From Firmicutes bacterium CAG:475 (GTDB lineage Bacteria > Bacillota > Clostridia > Christensenellales > CAG-917): a stretch of DNA of 20,704 nt. The position numbers were made by a program, and so were the translations under genes. Positions 1-7,219 of this stretch are shown here, in pieces. The stretch covers positions 1-20,704 of the forward strand of contig FR895497.1 of assembly GCA_000434435.1 (NCBI GenBank), given 5' to 3'. Below the pieces are notes generated by a model. That model was not told where the DNA came from. It ran no database searches and was given only the letters and a program-made list of their open reading frames with translations. Position 1 is the first letter of the stretch. Every line of letters starts with the position of its first letter.

Positions 1-35
1 CAAACGCCGAAGTCCAAACACGTGAGGAAAGGGGA

Positions 36-172
36 AGTTGTATTTAGAGTTCACGCCGTTCAACTCTTGTAGAGGAATAACAAAAAGCCCGAAAGGGAAA
101 GAGGGGGTTCATCTAATTTAGAGTACACGACGTTCACCCCCTTGTAGAGAAAGAACAAAAGCCCGAAAGGGC
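36..172. repeat. Two tandem ~74-bp structured repeat units
   Basis: Two imperfect direct copies lie about 74 bp apart. Shared blocks are TTTAGAGT (43 and 117), CACG-CGTTCA, TTGTAGAG (67 and 142) and AACAAAA-GCCCGAAAGGG (ending 97 and 171). Each copy has a stem at its left end whose bases differ but still pair: AGTTG 36-40 with CAACT 61-65 in copy 1, and GGGGGT 103-108 with ACCCCC 136-141 in copy 2. Copy 2 ends in the GNRA-type hairpin GCCC-GAAA-GGGC (161-172). On the minus strand this small hairpin is followed by TTTTGTT, which resembles a weak terminator. No reading frame here looks coding. It is probably a dispersed intergenic repeat; the family name is unknown to me. Confidence 0.65.
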
Positions 173-174
173 GT

Positions 175-207
175 AAAAAAATCCATCGACTGTTGCCGAT
201 GGATTTT
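175..207 (-). terminator. Rho-independent terminator of the zinc-ribbon membrane protein gene
   Basis: An 11-bp perfect stem (178-188 with 197-207, CGATGGATTTT on one arm) encloses an 8-nt loop. Read on the minus strand, the stem runs into seven T residues (175-181). It lies 20 nt past the stop codon of the leftward gene at 227-1027. Confidence 0.85.
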
Positions 208-226
208 GCGTTTGTGTTAATCTCGA

Positions 227-1027
227 TTATCTGACTTTCTTTTCCTTTCTCTTCAAGGACTTGCAGAAGCAAAGACCGAAGATGAGTTGCAACACGCCGA
301 GTGCCGCGGATGCGATAAGCATATAGTATCCGCTGTCGACTAAGTCTTTGAAGTAAGCGAGAATGCTTCCTTCCCATGCGTCCTTCACCGCAATGAACGG
401 ACGGAAGAGAATAACCACCGCGCATGCCGCCAAGACGATGCTCATGATGAGGTTGTAAGCTCTGCCGTACTTCTTTCCGCATGCGGACACGAGTGCGACG
501 ATGAAGTTGATGCCTGCAAGCGTGAACACAATCATCGGCAAGATTGTCAAAATGCCGGTGACGGGATCGTCAAAGTATGCTTTAAACACAGCGAAATCTT
601 GAATGAGGGTGTTCCAGCAAGTGATGCCGTCCAAATTCCCAATTCCGTACAAACCGCCTTCGATCTTGATTACGTTTGTGTTGACGAGGTAGCCGACAAC
701 GCTCAATGCAATAAAGAGCAAGGACATAATCATCATGGTGACGTTTCTGCCTACGCCGCTGTGTTTTGCTTTGACTTTCTTTTGCGGAACGGCTTCTTCG
801 TTTGCGTTGGTATAGACCGGCTCGAAGTTGGTTTGAGGTTGAGTATATGCCGGTGCTTGTTGTACTAAAGTTGCGGGAGCTGTGTCGATTTTGTTGATTT
901 TAACGCCGATGGTCACTCCGCAGCTGGGGCATTTGATACGATGCTTGTAGCCGTCGGGAAGCGATTCCATATTCGCAGGGGGCTCGAAACTGATTTCGGC
1001 TCTGCAGCTGGGACATCTTGTATACAT
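227..1027 (-). CDS. Zinc-ribbon, four-helix membrane protein of unknown function
   Basis: The 266-residue product has an N-terminal zinc-ribbon-like module with two CPSC pairs (C5/C8 and C33/C36). A Pro/Gln/Asn-rich linker (about 48-92) follows, then four predicted membrane helices near residues 96-116, 156-182, 190-213 and 233-255, and a basic C-terminus (KSLKRKEKKVR). The MYTRCPSC start resembles the MJ0042/zinc-finger type domain common at the N-terminus of bacterial membrane proteins of unknown role; this family link is inference. The ATG is preceded by AAGGAG at good spacing. The gene has its own sigma-A-like promoter (1059-1087) and terminator (175-207), so it is monocistronic. Paired cysteines suggest zinc binding on the cytoplasmic side. 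No catalytic motif is visible. That the gene is real is near certain; its function is not known. Confidence 0.85.
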   Translation of the reverse strand: MYTRCPSCRAEISFEPPANMESLPDGYKHRIKCPSCGVTIGVKINKIDTAPATLVQQAPAYTQPQTNFEPVYTNANEEAVPQKKVKAKHSGVGRNVTMMIMSLLFIALSVVGYLVNTNVIKIEGGLYGIGNLDGITCWNTLIQDFAVFKAYFDDPVTGILTILPMIVFTLAGINFIVALVSACGKKYGRAYNLIMSIVLAACAVVILFRPFIAVKDAWEGSILAYFKDLVDSGYYMLIASAALGVLQLIFGLCFCKSLKRKEKKVR

Positions 1028-1058
1028 AGTTCATCTCCTTAAAAACTATTCTTTTGAT

Positions 1059-1087
1059 ATTATATTATTATCGTGCGTTAAAGTCAA
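1059..1087 (-). promoter_or_regulatory. Sigma-A promoter of the zinc-ribbon membrane protein gene
   Basis: On the minus strand, TTGACT (1082-1087), a 17-bp spacer and a perfect TATAAT (1059-1064) precede the ATG at 1027 by about 32 nt. The predicted transcript start falls near 1052, upstream of the AAGGAG ribosome binding site. Confidence 0.85.
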
Positions 1088-1237
1088 TGATAGAAACGGA
1101 AAATTTTGTACAATTTTCACGCAACAATTTGCCTCTTGCCACCGACAATCAAAGATTTTTTATCAAAAGCAGTGTTTATATGGTCAAAACGAACGCATAA
1201 AAGCCGTATTTTGTCAAAATCACATTTTCAAACAATT

Positions 1238-1258
1238 GCAAAAACATATGGTTTTTGC
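1238..1258 (-). terminator. Possible terminator hairpin after the 104-residue gene
   Basis: GCAAAAAC (1238-1245) pairs with GTTTTTGC (1251-1258) around a 5-nt loop, directly after the leftward stop codon at 1260-1262. The stem is AT-rich and the T-run is inside the stem rather than after it, so termination efficiency is uncertain. Apart from this hairpin I see nothing coding in 1088-1259. Confidence 0.4.
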
Positions 1259-1259
1259 G

Positions 1260-1574
1260 TCAGCCGATTTTTCTTGCTTTTTCGTCCAAATATTTTTTTA
1301 CGCTCACGTAATCGGCGCAAAGAGAGAGTATGTAGCGTTGTTTTTCTTCGTGGGACAGTGTTTTCAGCTTTTCGGGATCGGCAAAACTCGCAACGGGATT
1401 GGTCACCGTTTCACCGTCTTTTTGCAGTTTGCAAAGTTTGAGATATATTTCTTTTTGTTCGGGCGTTGCTCCCGTGGGCGCAACTTCTTGCTCGTAGTCG
1501 TTTTTGCAAAGTCTGGATTTCGCGCTTTTGGCAAGCTGTCTGACGATGCAGTTTTTGTGTTTTACGTTGCTCAT
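1260..1574 (-). CDS. Small basic hypothetical protein
   Basis: The 104-residue product is soluble, without membrane segment or signal peptide. It is rich in lysine and has four cysteines (C9, C23, C48 and C86) that form no clear CxxC pair. Coding status rests mainly on a textbook AGGAGG (1581-1586) six bases before the ATG. It follows yabQ on the same strand with a 77-bp gap. In many Firmicutes the gene after yabPQ is divIC, but this product lacks the single membrane helix and coiled coil expected of DivIC, so I do not call it that. I do not recognise a family. The C-terminal half (SFADPEKLKTLSHEEKQRYI) looks helical. It could be a sporulation-linked protein by position only. Confidence 0.65.
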   Translation of the reverse strand: MSNVKHKNCIVRQLAKSAKSRLCKNDYEQEVAPTGATPEQKEIYLKLCKLQKDGETVTNPVASFADPEKLKTLSHEEKQRYILSLCADYVSVKKYLDEKARKIG

Positions 1575-1651
1575 TTTTTGCCTCCTGTGCCTATATTAGC
1601 ACACTTCGCCCAAAAGGAAAGACAAGAGGCAAAACAAGACAAAATGCGGTG

Positions 1652-2014
1652 TTATTCGTCATTTTTTTCGCTAATTTGTCGAGAACTTTTCCGCACCTTC
1701 ATTAAGGTTTTAGATGCTTTTTCACGCTTGATTTTTCTGATTTTTTTGACGATAAGCGGCAGTACGGCCGTGCCGGAAACGTATGCCAAAACACCGTAAA
1801 AAGAGGGCAGTCCCTGCATAAAAAACTCAATGCAGCATATAAAAATCGCACCAATGACGCCCGTAGCGAAAAGGTCGAGAAGGGCGCGCTCGAAAAAGCC
1901 CGCTTTTTTTGTGTACAACAACGCGAAAAAGCCTGCGACAAGCCCTGCCGCAAAGCAAAGCGCAAAGCAAATTGCCTGCGCTTTTGCGTTTGCCCCGAGA
2001 TACAATTGAGTCAT
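1652..2014 (-). CDS. yabQ: Probable spore cortex protein YabQ
   Basis: The 120-residue product has about three predicted membrane helices (near 13-33, 46-67 and 72-90) and a highly basic C-terminal tail (KKIRKIKREKASK). YabQ family proteins are small multi-pass membrane proteins needed for spore cortex formation in Bacillus, made in the mother cell under sigma-E. The assignment rests on size, topology and position: the ATG overlaps the yabP stop codon by four bases (ATGA, 2011-2014), the arrangement seen in many spore formers. Sequence similarity alone is weak, so a generic small membrane protein cannot be excluded. Expression is probably coupled to yabP. The stop codon lies 77 bp before the next leftward gene. 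Confidence 0.6.
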   Translation of the reverse strand: MTQLYLGANAKAQAICFALCFAAGLVAGFFALLYTKKAGFFERALLDLFATGVIGAIFICCIEFFMQGLPSFYGVLAYVSGTAVLPLIVKKIRKIKREKASKTLMKVRKSSRQISEKNDE

Positions 2015-2346
2015 TTGAAAATGCGTTTTGCAAACGAAGTAGGGGAGGTCTGCGCCGAGTATTTGAGAGCGTTGACTTGCCCTTCGATTTGCAGTTTTCC
2101 CTCGGTGACGTCAAGATTTTTTACGGCAAGATTCTGTCCCGAAACCGTCAACGTTTCGCCTTTTAGGCGAATTACGACGGTTTTGTCTGTGAAAGTCGGC
2201 ACGTCCTCCACTCCCGTTACGCTCATTGCGTGCAGGTGGTCGAGCTCCACTTTATGAGAGGATTTTTGCGCGGTTTTGGCGGCTTGCTCGATGGCTTTTT
2301 GAGATTGTGTTTGAGTTTTTGAAGATTGATTTTTTGAAAAATCCAT
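2011..2346 (-). CDS. yabP: Sporulation protein YabP
   Basis: I choose the ATG at 2346 (product MDFSKNQSS..., 111 residues) because AAGGAG sits just upstream. Longer in-frame extensions begin with a hydrophobic, non-conserved stretch that overlaps the promoter region. Residues 1-32 are a Gln/Ser/Lys-rich leader. Residues 33-97 form the YabP/YqfC domain: MSVTGVEDV, the beta-rich VVIRLKGETLTVSGQNLAV and LQIEGQVNALKYS closely follow the family pattern. In Bacillus subtilis YabP is a mother-cell spore assembly protein controlled by sigma-E, often followed by yabQ, as here with a 4-bp overlap. It is a good marker that the host can sporulate. A weak sigma-E-like promoter candidate lies at 2393-2421 on the same strand. 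Confidence 0.85.
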   Translation of the reverse strand: MDFSKNQSSKTQTQSQKAIEQAAKTAQKSSHKVELDHLHAMSVTGVEDVPTFTDKTVVIRLKGETLTVSGQNLAVKNLDVTEGKLQIEGQVNALKYSAQTSPTSFAKRIFK

Positions 2347-2386
2347 ATCGCTCCTTTTGCGCCGAACACAAGCATGGCACAATTCA

Positions 2387-2415
2387 TTGACAATAATATT
2401 AAAAAAGAATAAAAT
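2387..2415 (+). promoter_or_regulatory. Sigma-A promoter of the acyltransferase-alaS operon
   Basis: A perfect TTGACA (2387-2392), a 17-bp spacer and TAAAAT (2410-2415) predict transcription from about 2422. This is upstream of the AGGAAG-TTG start at 2459 but downstream of the ATG at 2357, so that ATG cannot serve this promoter. Confidence 0.75.
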
Positions 2416-2421
2416 ATATGC
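2393..2421 (-). promoter_or_regulatory. Candidate sigma-E-like promoter for yabPQ
   Basis: On the minus strand, GCATATA (2415-2421), a 14-bp gap and AATATTAT (2393-2400) resemble the sigma-E pattern of an ATA-containing -35 and a CATA-like -10, with several mismatches. It would start about 38 nt before the yabP ATG. It overlaps the rightward sigma-A promoter. The AT-richness makes chance matches likely. Confidence 0.3.
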
Positions 2422-2458
2422 AATATATCGAGAATTATCGAAAAGGAAGTGGCAAAAA

Positions 2459-3784
2459 TTGTCGCAAGAGAGCAAAAACACCGCCGAAAATCGCAGCGAA
2501 ACTAGCGAAAAAACCGCAAAAAACCGTGATAAAACGTCGAAAAAATCGCAAAAAAAATTGCGTTTCGAGCTTGACCATTCGGCAAAATTCTATCCCATAA
2601 TGTCCACGAAAAAAGCGCAAAGCCTTTTCAGAATTTCCGCAATCATGACGGAAGAGGTGGACAAGGACAAATTGCAAATTGCGCTCAACGACGTTTTGCC
2701 CAGATTCGAAGCGTACAGAGTGCGGCTCAAAAAGGGTTATGCGTGGCACTTTTTCGAATACAACGACGCACCGTGCAAGGTCTTTGCGGAAGAAACGCTT
2801 TTGAAGCCGATCAATCCTGCCGACACCAACGGATATTGGTTCAGAGTGTCCGCACTCGGAAACAAAATCGTGCTTGAAATATTCCACGCGCTTGCCGACG
2901 GCAACGGCGCGCTCGCTTTTTTGAAAAGCATCGTCAAAAGATATAGGGAAGTGCTCGGCGTAAACGTCGAGGACGAGGGCGTCATCGACTGGCAAAGTCA
3001 ACCGCATCAAGAGGAAATCGAGGATAGTTTTGAAAAAAACTACAAGCCCATATCCCTAGGGCAAATGAACCTCAAAGCACTTGCGGGCAAGGTGCCTCAT
3101 CGCATAAAAGGCACGCTGTCAAAAGACGGCTATGCGGTGAGCGAGGGCGTTGCAGAGGCGCAAGACGTGCTTAAAAAAGCAAAGGAAATCGGCGTTTCGT
3201 TTACAGCGTATATCGCGGGCGTTTTGGCGTATTCGATTGAAAAAACTTGCAAAAACAAGTTGCCCATCGCAGTGATGATACCCGTCAATTTGCGTGCGCT
3301 TTATCCCTCGAAAACCATGCGAAACTTTGTCACTTTCGTGAGAATAATCCTTGCACCGAACGAGTGTAAGAGCATCGAAGAATGTGCAAAGGAAACTCAA
3401 AGACAACTGAAAATTCTCTCGGCAAAGGACAAGCTCGACGCGTTTATTTCGACGACGGTCAAAGCGCAAAAGAACTGGATTTTGAAAGTCGTTCCGTTGT
3501 TTTTGAAGACTGCGATATTGCGCATGGGAAGAGTGTTTATGCGCTCTCGCCAAACCATAATATTCAGCAATCTCGGCAACGTGACGTCCCCGCAATGCAT
3601 GGGCGTCGAAAGATATGCTCTCAACATGAACGTGTCCAAAAACAACACGCAAAATCTCGGCGCAATCACCACAAACGGTAAGACGACCCTCGCCTTTACG
3701 AGAGCGATAAAGGAAACGCTGCTTCCCGAAACATTTTTTGCAGAACTGCAAAAGCAAAATATCGCCGTAAAAACAAACGGCTGA
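2459..3784 (+). CDS. Alcohol acetyltransferase/condensation-like acyltransferase
   Basis: The product is 441 residues from a TTG start. The start is chosen because AGGAAG (2444-2449) lies nine bases upstream, the promoter at 2387-2415 excludes the upstream ATG at 2357, and the conserved domain begins about 35 residues in. After a Lys/Ser/Glu-rich low-complexity leader comes an acyltransferase fold of the AATase/condensation superfamily. Its HxxxDG catalytic motif is HALADG (H143 to G148) within EIFHALADGNGALAF. Late in the protein, FSNLGNVTSP matches the NLG-type strand typical of the superfamily. Such enzymes move acyl groups from CoA or carrier proteins to alcohols or amines; the substrate here is unknown. 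No membrane segment or signal peptide is seen. It leads a likely operon with alaS, which starts 30 bp downstream. Confidence 0.75.
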   Translation: MSQESKNTAENRSETSEKTAKNRDKTSKKSQKKLRFELDHSAKFYPIMSTKKAQSLFRISAIMTEEVDKDKLQIALNDVLPRFEAYRVRLKKGYAWHFFEYNDAPCKVFAEETLLKPINPADTNGYWFRVSALGNKIVLEIFHALADGNGALAFLKSIVKRYREVLGVNVEDEGVIDWQSQPHQEEIEDSFEKNYKPISLGQMNLKALAGKVPHRIKGTLSKDGYAVSEGVAEAQDVLKKAKEIGVSFTAYIAGVLAYSIEKTCKNKLPIAVMIPVNLRALYPSKTMRNFVTFVRIILAPNECKSIEECAKETQRQLKILSAKDKLDAFISTTVKAQKNWILKVVPLFLKTAILRMGRVFMRSRQTIIFSNLGNVTSPQCMGVERYALNMNVSKNNTQNLGAITTNGKTTLAFTRAIKETLLPETFFAELQKQNIAVKTNG

Positions 3785-3814
3785 AAAATAGAAATATTCA
3801 CCATAGAGGTATAT

Positions 3815-5602
3815 ATGAAACAACTAAATTCAAGCGAACTTCGCAAACTGTATCTCGACTATTACAAGTCCAAGGGACACGCCGTCATCGGCTCGGCGTC
3901 CCTCATCCCCGAAAACGATCCCACCGTGCTTTTCACGACGGCGGGTATGCATCCGCTCGTGCCTTATCTTTTGGGCGAAAAACACCCCGCAGGCAACCGT
4001 CTTACCGACGTTCAAGTGTGCGTGCGTACGGGCGATATTGACGAGGTTGGCGACGCAACTCACTGCACGTTCTTCGAAATGTTGGGCAGATGGTCGCTGG
4101 GCGACTACTTCAAAGAGTATGCAATCGCTTGCTCGTACGACTTTTTGCTCAATCAATTGGAATTTGACAAAGACAAATTTGCCGTAACGGTGTTTGCAGG
4201 CGACGAAGATTGTCCGCGCGACGAGGAAAGCGCGTCCTACTGGAAAGCGCAAGGCATCCCCGAAGACCACATCTTCTACTGCAACAAAAAGCACAACTGG
4301 TGGGGACCTGCCGGCATAACCGGTCCTTGCGGCCCCGACACCGAAATGTTTATCGATACGGGCAAACCCAAATGCTCGCCCGATTGTTCGCCCGCTTGCG
4401 ATTGCGGAAAGTACGTGGAAATCGGCAACGACGTGTTTATGCAATACTTCAAGAACGCCGACGGCACGTTCTCACCCCTCAAACAAAAGAACGTTGACGA
4501 GGGTATGGGACTTGAAAGAATGCTTTGCATCCTCAACGGATACAAATCCGTTTACGAAACCGACCTCTTTGCGTTTGCGATAAAGAAGCTCGAAGAGCTT
4601 TCGGGCAAGAAGTACGGCGAGGACGAAACCATGACGGTTGCAATGCGCATAATCGCAGACCACACCCGTACCGCAACCTTCCTCCTCGGCGATCCCAAGG
4701 GCATATCTCCTTCAAACGTCGATCAAGGTTACGTTTTGCGCCGCCTTATCCGCAGAGCTATGAGATATTGCAGAACTCTCGACATCGACGACAGCGCACT
4801 CGTAACGCTTGCAAAACTCTATGTTGCAAAGTATGAAGAGGCATATCCCTATATCAAAGAGAACGAGGGCAGAATCGTAAGCGAACTCGAAGCGGAAAAA
4901 GACAAGTTTGCAAAGACCATCGAACAAGGCTTGAAAGAATTTGACAAAATCGTGGCGCACCTTCCTCAAAATATGACGGTGTTCCCCGGAAAGACCGCGT
5001 TCAGACTTTACGACACCTACGGTTTCCCCATCGAAATGACGCAAGAGCTTGCAAAAGAAAAGGGCTACACCCTCGACAAAGACGGCTACGACAAGGCGTT
5101 TGCGGACCACCAAGCACTCTCCAAAGCGGGTGCGGAACAAAAGTTTAAGGGCGGACTTGCGGACGGCGGCGAGCTTACGACAAGACTTCACAGCGCAACG
5201 CACCTTCTCAACGCCGCACTCAAACTGGTGCTTCACGACGATTCCATTCAACAAAAGGGCAGCAACATCACGTCCGAAAGATTGCGTTTCGACTTCAACT
5301 TCCCCCGTCCACTGACGCAGGAAGAAATTGCAGAGGTCGAAAAGGTTGTCAACGACGAAATCGCAAAAGACAGCGAAATCAAACTCGAAGAGATGTCCGT
5401 GGAAGAGGCGAAAAACGCAGGCGCAATCGGCGTGTTCGACAACCGCTACGGCGACGTCGTGAAGGTGTACACAATCGGCATTTCAAAAGAAATTTGCGGC
5501 GGCCCTCATGCAAAACGTACGGGCGAACTGGGCAAATTCCGTATCGTCAAAGAACAATCTTCTTCCGCAGGCGTAAGACGTATCAAAGCGGTTTTGGAGT
5601 GA
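3815..5602 (+). CDS. alaS: Alanyl-tRNA synthetase, short form without C-Ala domain
   Basis: The 595-residue enzyme charges tRNA-Ala. Class II catalytic motifs are clear: FTTAGMHPLVPYLLG, THCTFFEMLGRWSLGDYF, GPCGPDTEMF and GMGLERM. The editing domain keeps both zinc half-sites, HSATH (H459, H463) and CGGPH (C561, H565). The protein ends at GVRRIKAVLE, right after the editing domain, so the linker and C-Ala domain (about 280 residues in the usual ~870-residue enzyme) are absent. The ORF ends cleanly in TGA and is followed 6 bp later by the next gene, so this is not a sequencing truncation within view. A cysteine cluster (C187, C191, C195, C197) may bind a metal. The start has GAGG just upstream. 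Short alanyl-tRNA synthetases occur in some bacteria and organelles. Whether a full-length paralogue exists elsewhere cannot be seen. Confidence 0.95.
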   Translation: MKQLNSSELRKLYLDYYKSKGHAVIGSASLIPENDPTVLFTTAGMHPLVPYLLGEKHPAGNRLTDVQVCVRTGDIDEVGDATHCTFFEMLGRWSLGDYFKEYAIACSYDFLLNQLEFDKDKFAVTVFAGDEDCPRDEESASYWKAQGIPEDHIFYCNKKHNWWGPAGITGPCGPDTEMFIDTGKPKCSPDCSPACDCGKYVEIGNDVFMQYFKNADGTFSPLKQKNVDEGMGLERMLCILNGYKSVYETDLFAFAIKKLEELSGKKYGEDETMTVAMRIIADHTRTATFLLGDPKGISPSNVDQGYVLRRLIRRAMRYCRTLDIDDSALVTLAKLYVAKYEEAYPYIKENEGRIVSELEAEKDKFAKTIEQGLKEFDKIVAHLPQNMTVFPGKTAFRLYDTYGFPIEMTQELAKEKGYTLDKDGYDKAFADHQALSKAGAEQKFKGGLADGGELTTRLHSATHLLNAALKLVLHDDSIQQKGSNITSERLRFDFNFPRPLTQEEIAEVEKVVNDEIAKDSEIKLEEMSVEEAKNAGAIGVFDNRYGDVVKVYTIGISKEICGGPHAKRTGELGKFRIVKEQSSSAGVRRIKAVLE

Positions 5603-5608
5603 TAAAAA

Positions 5609-6424
5609 ATGAAGTGCGACACACACGTCCACAGCAACAATTCACACGACGGCAAAGTGCCGATTTCGCAAATCGTGCAAGAAGCAAAGGCGCAAGGTCT
5701 TTGCTATCTTGCAACCACCGAGCATCTCGATTATGATTTCGAATACGGCAAAAATCGCGCGCCGGTGAGTTGGCCCAATCTCGATTTGGAAAAATACTAC
5801 AAGACGTGGTCGGAAGCAAAAAAAGCACTTGACGATGACAAAAACAACACTTTAAACCTCTGTTTTGGCATTGAGGCAAGTTATGATTCAAGTCAAGCGG
5901 CAAAAGAAGCGTATCAAAGAGCCATTGCAAAATATCCTTTCGACGTGGTTATAAATTCGGTGCATTGCGTGGACGGTTACGACGTGTATTTCAAAATGGC
6001 GTTTTTGTTCAAGACGAAAAAGAGGGTGTATCGCAGATACCTCGAAACCATCTTGGAAAGCCTCGACGCACCCTATCAATACGACATCGTGGCGCACATC
6101 GGCTACATCGCACACGGCGCGCCGTATCGCGATAAGTTGCTTCGCTACAAGGACTTTCCAAACGAGATTGACGCGATTTTGAAAGGCATAATATCAAGAG
6201 ACAAAGCACTCGAAATCAACTTTCATCACGAGATGGCTCCGCAAAGAGATATCATCGAAAGATATTACGAGCTGGGCGGCCGCAAGATAAGTTACGGCTC
6301 GGACGCACACAGGGGCGATATTTGCAAAAACTTCGACGAGGCGTGCAAAATGCTCAAAGAAATCGGCTTTACGCATCTGAGCACTTTTGTAAAGCACAGG
6401 GAAGTCCTTGTGCCTATCGAGTGA
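5609..6424 (+). CDS. PHP-family phosphatase, histidinol-phosphatase-like
   Basis: The 271-residue product is a PHP-domain metal-dependent phosphoesterase. Metal ligands are visible in order: DTHVHSNNSHDG (H6, H8), TTEHLD (E38, H39, D41), INSVHCVDG, DIVAHIGYI and YGSDAHRGD (D232, H234). Length and motif order fit the HisJ/HisK histidinol-phosphate phosphatase type, which makes histidinol in histidine synthesis. No his genes lie nearby, so the physiological substrate could be another phosphate ester. Translation is probably coupled to alaS: the TTGGAGTGA ribosome binding site overlaps the alaS stop codon, and the ATG is 6 bp past it. No signal peptide is present, so it acts in the cytoplasm. 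Confidence 0.8.
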   Translation: MKCDTHVHSNNSHDGKVPISQIVQEAKAQGLCYLATTEHLDYDFEYGKNRAPVSWPNLDLEKYYKTWSEAKKALDDDKNNTLNLCFGIEASYDSSQAAKEAYQRAIAKYPFDVVINSVHCVDGYDVYFKMAFLFKTKKRVYRRYLETILESLDAPYQYDIVAHIGYIAHGAPYRDKLLRYKDFPNEIDAILKGIISRDKALEINFHHEMAPQRDIIERYYELGGRKISYGSDAHRGDICKNFDEACKMLKEIGFTHLSTFVKHREVLVPIE

Positions 6425-6434
6425 GGGAAGATGT

Positions 6435-7172
6435 ATGAAAATCTTTGAAACAGAACACTATATTTTCAATTACGGCGAAAATTCTTGTGCCGAAAAAGAT
6501 ATTGAAAAAATAGCCGATATGCAGGAAAAGTGTTTAGAATGTATTTGCAACACTCTCAAAACGACGCCGTCTTTTAAAATCCGCTATTATCTTTGCGATT
6601 CTCCCGAAGAAGTCAGAAGAGCGTACGGCGACAACGAACCGTGCAACGGGTTTGCCGATATTCCCGACAAGATTTATGCCGTGTACAACGACAATGTAAA
6701 ATGTATAGGCTTCCACGAGGACGCTCACGTCGTGAGTTACACGATAAACCGTCCGAACAGCCCTGCGATTCGAGAAGGTCTTGCCATGTATTTCGACCGC
6801 ATCTGGTGGGGGATTCCGAATATCGTATGGACAAAAAGTTATATCGATAACGGATTGTATCTGCCTTTCGACAAGTTGTTGGATGAAGATTGTTTCTTTG
6901 AAAACGACTGCGCTTTGACATATCCCGTCGCAGGTGCGTTTACGGAGTGGTTGATTTTTGCTTACGGCATTGAAAAATATTTGTCGCTTTACAAGCAAAA
7001 CGATATGCCGAAGGCGTTTGAAAACATATACGGGAAAAGCGCGCAAGAGCTGACTCGAGCATTTGAAAAATACGTGCAACTGTTCGCTTTCGACGACGTT
7101 TTGACAAAACGTACGATGGATTTGCTCAAAGAATACGGCATACGAAGCAAAGTATCCGACAATGCGGACTAA
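6435..7172 (+). CDS. Cytosolic HExxH metallopeptidase-like protein (gluzincin type)
   Basis: The product is 245 residues from the ATG at 6435, preceded by GAGGGAAG; an earlier in-frame ATG at 6408 lies inside the previous gene. It contains a zinc-protease signature HEDAH (H94 to H98), followed by REGLAMYFD (E114), the pattern of peptidase_MA-like gluzincins in which the second motif glutamate is the third zinc ligand. FNYGENS and IRYYLCDSPEEVRRAYG upstream resemble the N-terminal part of these proteins. No signal peptide or membrane helix is present, so it would act in the cytoplasm. It begins 10 bp after the PHP gene, making it the last gene of the acyltransferase-alaS-PHP block. No strong terminator is seen in 7173-7221. 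The substrate is unknown. Confidence 0.7.
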   Translation: MKIFETEHYIFNYGENSCAEKDIEKIADMQEKCLECICNTLKTTPSFKIRYYLCDSPEEVRRAYGDNEPCNGFADIPDKIYAVYNDNVKCIGFHEDAHVVSYTINRPNSPAIREGLAMYFDRIWWGIPNIVWTKSYIDNGLYLPFDKLLDEDCFFENDCALTYPVAGAFTEWLIFAYGIEKYLSLYKQNDMPKAFENIYGKSAQELTRAFEKYVQLFAFDDVLTKRTMDLLKEYGIRSKVSDNAD

Positions 7173-7219
7173 AACGCACGCTATATCAAACAATATAAAC
7201 GATAAAAATTTTTGTGCAC

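Noticed and set aside
36..172. CRISPR array
   Set aside because: There are only two imperfect units, with no distinct spacers and no cas genes nearby.
60..482. Leftward open frame of 140 codons
   Set aside because: It runs through the terminator, the tandem repeats and the end of the zinc-ribbon gene in another frame; the protein is low in any conserved pattern and has no ribosome binding site.
1593..1601. Extended -10 (TGCTAATAT on the minus strand) before the 104-residue gene
   Set aside because: The transcript would start at or inside the AGGAGG, leaving no usable ribosome binding site, and no -35 is well placed.
3785..3814. T-box leader before alaS
   Set aside because: Only 30 bp separate alaS from the acyltransferase gene; no leader structure fits.
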